Shown here piece by piece: positions 59,327 through 64,000 of a DNA stretch of 64,000 bases. Every line of letters begins with the position of its first letter. Position 1 is the first letter of the stretch. The DNA is from Nemania diffusa (taxonomy: Eukaryota > Ascomycota > Sordariomycetes > Xylariales > Xylariaceae), in the NCBI GenBank assembly GCA_038501195.1, contig JBBPUQ010000006.1, positions 4,154,001 through 4,218,000 of the forward strand. The letters run 5' to 3'. A program made the translations under genes and the position numbers. Below the pieces are notes generated by a model. It was not told the DNA's origin. It made no database searches and saw only the letters and a list, made by a program, of their open reading frames with translations.

Positions 59327-60219
59327 TTAATGCGTAATCTGTAACTGGAAGAAATGCAGATCAGCAGTCTCCGTAGTTAACAGATCCTGATTATAATTCC
59401 CAGCCTTGAAGAAGGCTTTGGGAGTAGTGAAGTATGTCCTCAAGGTCGTGAACGCATTGTTGTTGATCCTCGCCAGCAGCGTGCCGCCCTCAAACCGAAT
59501 CTCATACGTGAACCGCGTGTTCACGGGCACTGTTCCGAGGAGCTGGAGGTCTTGTCCAGCTCCGCCGGCCGCGGCCTTCGCAGTCCCAAACTGAATCTTC
59601 CCGTCGCTAGAGTAGTACAGCTCCGCAAAGGGCTTGTTGAACCCGCTATCCGCTTGGAACACCTGCCCAATGCAGATGTTATGCACGTTTGTGCCGACTA
59701 AATCGGCAAACAGTCTATTGGTGCCTGTGTTGGGGCTCCAGGTGGCCTGCTCCCCGAGCTCGGTGCGACACTAGAGTTCTCTAGAGTCAGCAATTACTCT
59801 TATAGGTAAAATAGACGGGGTTTAATGACTTCTGCATGCTCGCGAGACATGCGGATCACCATAAAAGAGAAAGTATGCCTCTGCAAGTTGCTATAACAGG
59901 AAGACAAATCATTCTAGTAGTTACATACGTGGTCGCTCTCCGCGAATTTGACGCAGCCAGTCTGAGCGGGGCTACCGGGCGCCTTCATCACGAGTGCGCC
60001 ATCGCCGCTCTCGGTAAAGAAATAGTGGTGCCCGGGGTCTTGGTACCCGCTGCAGCCCTCGAGCTGGGCTGGTGCAACGATTTGTGGTGAGCCGTTGCCT
60101 ATGGGGAGTTGGAGTTCCCATTTGCTGAGGTCGAAGTTCCCGCCCGGCGCACAATTGGGGTCCAGAGCCCCGGCTACGCCTAGAGAGGCGAGGAAGGTGA
60201 AGTTGCTGATGAGCTTCAT
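59327..60219 (-). CDS. Polysaccharide lyase family 7 (alginate-lyase-like), secreted
   Basis: Exons 59929-60219 and 59327-59770 give 244 aa; a 158-nt intron with donor GTATGT and acceptor TAG, phase 0. The signal peptide is MKLISNFTFLASLGVAGA. FDLSKWELQLPIG opens the beta-jelly-roll, as in alginate lyase 2 domains. The catalytic segment reads CRTELGEQATW where PL7 has RTELRE, and IGQVFQAD where bacterial PL7 has IGQIH. AFFKAGNYNQ fits the conserved YFKAGxYNQ strand. PL7 enzymes cut uronate polymers (alginate) by beta-elimination; fungal members may use other uronates such as glucuronan. Four Cys near the joins may form disulfides. Confidence 0.85.
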
Positions 60220-61049
60220 ATTGGTGATCGATGGGTACTGGTCAGGGTGTGTGTGTGTTGCCGTCGGCTATGTGATGATTGGTGATTTCAGATGTGTCCT
60301 TATTTATTAGGTCGGTTCCTGTTAAATAAGTAGAAATCCAAGCTGGTAGGACCTCGATCCAGCTTCTCTCCTCTAAGTGATGCTTCTAAAATCTGACTTT
60401 GGATCCAGAAGTAGTATTTCAGATCTGTCACTCGATTCAATCACCAAGCAGCCGCTCAACTATTAATATATAACAGTGGTTTTGATTAGGGACTACCCAA
60501 TCATGCTTAAGGACTAAGAAACGGTGAAAGTTGAACCCCCCCTCATCGGTTATACCCGGCCAGCTGAGCTTGATCTATGGGCCTCTAACGCTCTTAGGAA
60601 CGTCAATTGCTTACTAAGTATATCGTCTGACTTGCATCGAGCATGGCGTTATCTCGTGTTACAAACCGCGGAGGTTAGAGGTGCGTCGATTGAGAAGCTG
60701 GCTGGCGTCAGCATAGCGTACCACTTCACACTCAGCTTGTTCCTGACAAAATACGCTACTAAAACCATGCATTACTTTGTCACCTTTGCAATACAATATT
60801 TGAAGGGTCCCAGAATACCGTGGAGGATTACTAGCTTACTCAACACCGCTAATCTGACGTAAATCTTGCCAAAACGAGGAGGCCATCTCATTCCGATACA
60901 CGCTCCTGAGAAATACGTTCCTTTTTCATGACATGAAGTAGTGTTATGAAGTTATAGATTACATCAGGTGTTGAATAGAGAACTAGTGTTCTAAGTCGGG
61001 CCACTACGTCGCCGCGATGAATCAGCATATACGTTCGTCCTGAGATGTT
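60220..61049. other. Intergenic region, PL7 promoter side
   Basis: No supported gene; an open plus-strand frame at 60524-60862 has no family features. It is flanked by a relic gene that should have continued into it (see CAX pseudogene), yet the second half of that gene is absent. Confidence 0.45.
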
Positions 61050-61865
61050 CAATATCGCTCTCCTCGCTCAATACTGCACAGTGCGTAACAAGCCGTAAAA
61101 CCAGGCAAAGTAGGTAAACCACCAGCAAACTAATAGCAACACCACAGAATAGCCGTGATACTATATACAACAGGAGTAAAGTTTTACAGAAGAGAAAAGT
61201 AGGTAATATTAGGATTTCTATAAACAAGGCTAACAAGCTTGCTGCAGCTTGTGCTAATGTTTTATTAAAACGCTGTTTTAAGCAATTAATACCACTTAGA
61301 ACGAAACAAAAACTTCAAACTAAAAACAGGTTTAATAAAACAGTACTAACAAGCGAGGTCTAGACAAGAGGAATTAACACAGTTTTCTGTAAAGGCAATA
61401 ATATAAACAATAAGCTCGACAGCATTTTTAATCTATATAAGTTGAGATTCTAAATAAAACATACCGTAAGGTAGCTCGCTAAAAAAGCCGATGGTTTGCC
61501 CAAAAGCTACATTAATTAGTTCACCTACAACATCGCCCGTACAAAGTGCGATCTGCTCGGTTGCATAGTTAAACATAGCAGTGAAAGGAACAATAGCTAT
61601 AAAATTAACAATAAAAACGGCAGGACAGGGAACCTCGAGCGCCAAAATCACAATACCAGCAGGAGCAGCCACTAGTAGAACGTTGATCCAAGTCCTGAAA
61701 AGCATCCTGTGTTTTGAGCGTGAACTGCCCCTTTTAGATAGTGTGGTCACCTGGGATCTGAAAGTTCTCGGGCGTGTCTGTGGCATGCTGGGGCGGTGTT
61801 TGTACGGGATTTCTCAAGGCTTGCCCCTCTTCTACGGCGTTGAACATATTAGCCCGCTGGGGCAT
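61050..61865 (-). pseudogene. Decayed Ca2+/H+ exchanger (CAX/VCX1-like), first half only
   Basis: Protein pieces in CAX order but in shifted frames: an N-terminal piece MPQRANMFNAVEEG (from 61865), then INVLLVAAPAGIVILAL, FIVNFIAIVPFTAMFNYATE and INVAFG (about 61700-61515). NAVELIVYIIAF follows (61426-61391), the GNA-VEL cation-binding motif with an 85-nt gap before it. Then INCLKQRFNKTLAQAAASLL (about 61290-61230) and LVTHCAVLSEESDIEH (about 61090-61050). Stops and frame changes separate them, and the second half of the exchanger (six more helices) is missing. Intact CAX proteins load calcium into the vacuole using the proton gradient. The sequence is AT-rich, as after repeat-induced mutation or long decay. 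Confidence 0.8.
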
Positions 61866-63239
61866 CGCGGAGCAGAAAAAATAAAATAGGTTCATGTTTT
61901 CTATCCTATTTATAATATTAATAAAAGTATAAAAATTAGAACTATTTATATGATAATTTTAAATCAAGTATAGAAAGAAAACTTTGTAAAAGAATGATAG
62001 AACTATAAACTCTTTTATACTTGAAATTAAAGCAGTTAAAACTCCATCACGGTCCTCGTTAGATTCCATTATCCCCTTAACCTCCCTCTACGGCCTTCTA
62101 CTAGGGGCTACAGCTTATCAAGCCTCAGGGCTCAGATTTAATAAGCAAAGCAAAGTCTCCTCTATTTCGTCTTAAGATCAACACGTAAATTCCAGATCCA
62201 AAAGGCAACAATTCCTATAAGGCATTATTAATAGATGTGCTAGTTATTGCTAGCTAGGACGTAGGCTTCACAATTACAATCTTATATAACTATTCTATCA
62301 AATCACAGTTCCAAAAGCAGACCCTTTTAGACTAAAGATTTGCCTGCATTTATTAGTAGCATGAAAAACTAACAAATAAAAGATTGAGGGCGCCGTAAAT
62401 AAAATTTGGCTTAAGCAACTACTATTCTCCGTATTTATAAAACTAAGTTATAATATAGCTTTAGACTAGTCCTTAAGATAACCTAAGGCTTTGTGCTTAA
62501 ACAAAACAGGGCTGGAGTTGCGCTAGGCAACCATAAATACCACCAGCCCCCAACTTCATAACGCACTACGGCACCAAATCAAACACCATTTTCTTGCAGA
62601 GATAGGACGCAAAACATCTACCATAAGACACGCTCGGTAATCTCATCGATCCCTCCCTAGTTCCTAGTCAGCCTTATGAGTCCAGGCTTCCCTACACTCT
62701 ACTCATGAATACCAAGACTAAATTACCGAAGCCTCTGCATATACGTCAAGATCATGCGACCGAATACCATTCGCGTGAGAATGAACCCCATTCACAGGAT
62801 TGGGCAGAATAGCGAGTCGTGCCCCCTTGATTATACGGTGACTATTGATGAATGATTACTTTATCAGGTTACAAAACCAATACAGCAACTTGTACAGAGG
62901 TGTATGCAAATATGGTACGGGTATTAACACGCATCTCACTTTGCCCCGCTACAACTGTGCCTATGCCCCTAGGTGTGAGAGGCGTCTCCGGCCAAGCCCT
63001 AGCTTTTATAAGATAAGTATACCGTATTAATAGTAGGTTAAGACTTCATAGCTCTATTCCACACAGTGAAGTACGAGATGTGAGGGGAACCGTATACATC
63101 TCCAGGTGCCTCTTGCCCGCTATCGCCTGGTAACAATCTCATGCCCGAAGCTCTTCATGAGCAAAACCATAACTAACGCCATATCCACTGCATCACTCGT
63201 AACATATCATACAAGCACCCTCTCTTGTCATGTGTCTAC
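61866..63239. other. AT-rich intergenic tract
   Basis: About 1.4 kb. The first 600 nt are AT-rich with many in-frame stops on all frames, looking like a decayed element, but I could not match it to a transposon family. The remainder holds no supported gene. Confidence 0.45.
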
Positions 63240-63557
63240 TTACGCACCGCCTTCGCGCTTGGCATACTCATCCTCCATGCGCTCCTCGTACTGCTTCTCG
63301 GCATCCGTGACGTCGGTGATGCGGCGGTTCTGGGAAGACGCGGCGCCGCCCGCCCCCTCGACGCCATGACCGCTAGGCCGCTCGGTGGACTCGTAGACGG
63401 GCTGCTGTCCGGGTAACTGATGTACGCGCTCAGTGGTGGTGCCGCTATTGTCTGTGATGCTGCGCTCGGCGTAGGTTGTGTTTTGGGGTCGGCCGCCGTT
63501 GGTTGAGCTTGAGGAGCTGTAGAAGCTGTAGGAGTAGGACTGTGAATTGGAGGACAT
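63240..63557 (-). CDS. Small Ser/Tyr-rich conserved-looking protein
   Basis: A single 105-aa frame, MSSNSQSYSYSFYSSSSSTN at the start and DEYAKREGGA at the end. The middle has TTTERVHQLPGQQPVYE. The N-terminal low-complexity part and charged C-terminal helix (about residues 78-100) resemble short proteins predicted in many filamentous ascomycetes; no function is known to me. The last codon is directly followed by TAA within a donor-like GTAAGT; I keep the unspliced stop because the EYAKREGGA ending looks complete. GC-rich third positions support coding. Confidence 0.7.
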   Translation of the reverse strand: MSSNSQSYSYSFYSSSSSTNGGRPQNTTYAERSITDNSGTTTERVHQLPGQQPVYESTERPSGHGVEGAGGAASSQNRRITDVTDAEKQYEERMEDEYAKREGGA

Positions 63558-64000
63558 TTTGGGGTGGATTTTTAGGGGGCCTTTCTTGCTGGTGTGATTA
63601 ATTCTGTGTATTTCTAGGTTTGGGAACTTGTTCCCAGATCTTGAATGATTTATTGTGTGTTGTATGAGGAATTCTGTAGATGTCTGCGAGTGTGATGTCA
63701 GTTGCTGTCGGTATTCTTATATCATAGAGCGGTTTGCCCCTGACGTCACTGGGATGCCGGTGTTTCTTTTGATTGGGCCGATGACGTATGCTTTTCCCAA
63801 CCATTGAAAGATTTGGATCTATTCACATACATAGAGCCAGCATTGGTATTTTTTAATTATCTAATCATTAGCTTCTGCATCTTGTAACATGATATCCATT
63901 TCAGTTCGCCTGCTTCACTCACCTCAGACCATGACCTTGGTAGGTCCTAGTATAACTATTAGGTAAGCAACATCGATACGTTGCATCAAGCCAGTCATTA
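63558..64000. other. Promoter side of the small Ser-rich gene to window end
   Basis: No gene supported. A T/G-rich leader (63560-63680) lies upstream of the small gene. Whatever follows lies beyond the window. Confidence 0.45.

Noticed and set aside
60524..60862. 112-codon plus-strand frame
   Set aside because: No motif, no signal peptide and no promoter context; composition like flanking non-coding DNA.
63202..63239. Donor-like GTAAGT at the stop of the 105-aa gene
   Set aside because: A spliced tail gives an unconvincing extension, while the EYAKREGGA ending looks complete.

Overview
The window reads as nuclear DNA of a filamentous ascomycete (Pezizomycotina). Genes are separated by long non-coding stretches. 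Most genes carry short introns of about 50-160 nt with GTRAGT-like donors and CTAAC-like branch points. There is a HET-domain gene, and HET genes are typical of Pezizomycotina. The exact order is not resolved; a Sordariomycete-like genome is a guess. Gene models below were spliced by eye, so exon joins are predictions supported by reading phase and protein-family continuity.

Region 1 (0-18.8 kb) is housekeeping and sugar chemistry. It holds the 3' end of a GH43 glycoside hydrolase, a class 3 (diacylglycerol-lipase-like) lipase, the glucosamine-6-phosphate acetyltransferase GNA1, and an Ayg1-like polyketide-shortening hydrolase. A KduD/IdnO-like short-chain dehydrogenase is divergent from a zinc sorbitol/L-idonate-type dehydrogenase. 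An aldo-keto reductase and the Golgi t-SNARE SED5 follow.

Region 2 (18.8-34.3 kb) is dominated by two very large, low-complexity proteins (1055 aa and about 2032 aa, the latter glutamine-rich) in wide intergenic spaces full of TAGGTAGG/CCTACCTA words. A small conserved-looking 176-aa protein follows.

Region 3 (35.7-41.2 kb) has a membrane fatty-acid-desaturase-superfamily enzyme, a HET-domain (heterokaryon incompatibility type) protein with a GC-AG intron, and a broken aldehyde dehydrogenase.

Region 4 (42.4-60.3 kb) is an island of mostly secreted hydrolases: a type-B carboxylesterase, a tannase/feruloyl-esterase family enzyme, a CE1-type esterase, an S53 sedolisin peptidase, and a PL7 alginate-lyase-like polysaccharide lyase. 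An apparently intracellular GMC oxidoreductase sits among them. Together with the GH43 fragment at the left edge this suggests a plant- or polysaccharide-degrading saprotroph, endophyte or pathogen. Whether the genes form a co-regulated cluster cannot be told from sequence.

Region 5 (60.3-64 kb) is AT-rich and degraded. It contains half of a decayed Ca2+/H+ exchanger (CAX) gene and ends with a 105-aa Ser-rich protein. No tRNA, rRNA, CRISPR array or intact transposon was recognised. I did not find a wholly new system. The best leads are the dehydrogenase pair, the secreted-esterase island, the two dead genes, the repeated TAGGTAGG words, and a GC-rich block at 34.4-34.7 kb that may hide an unannotated exon.
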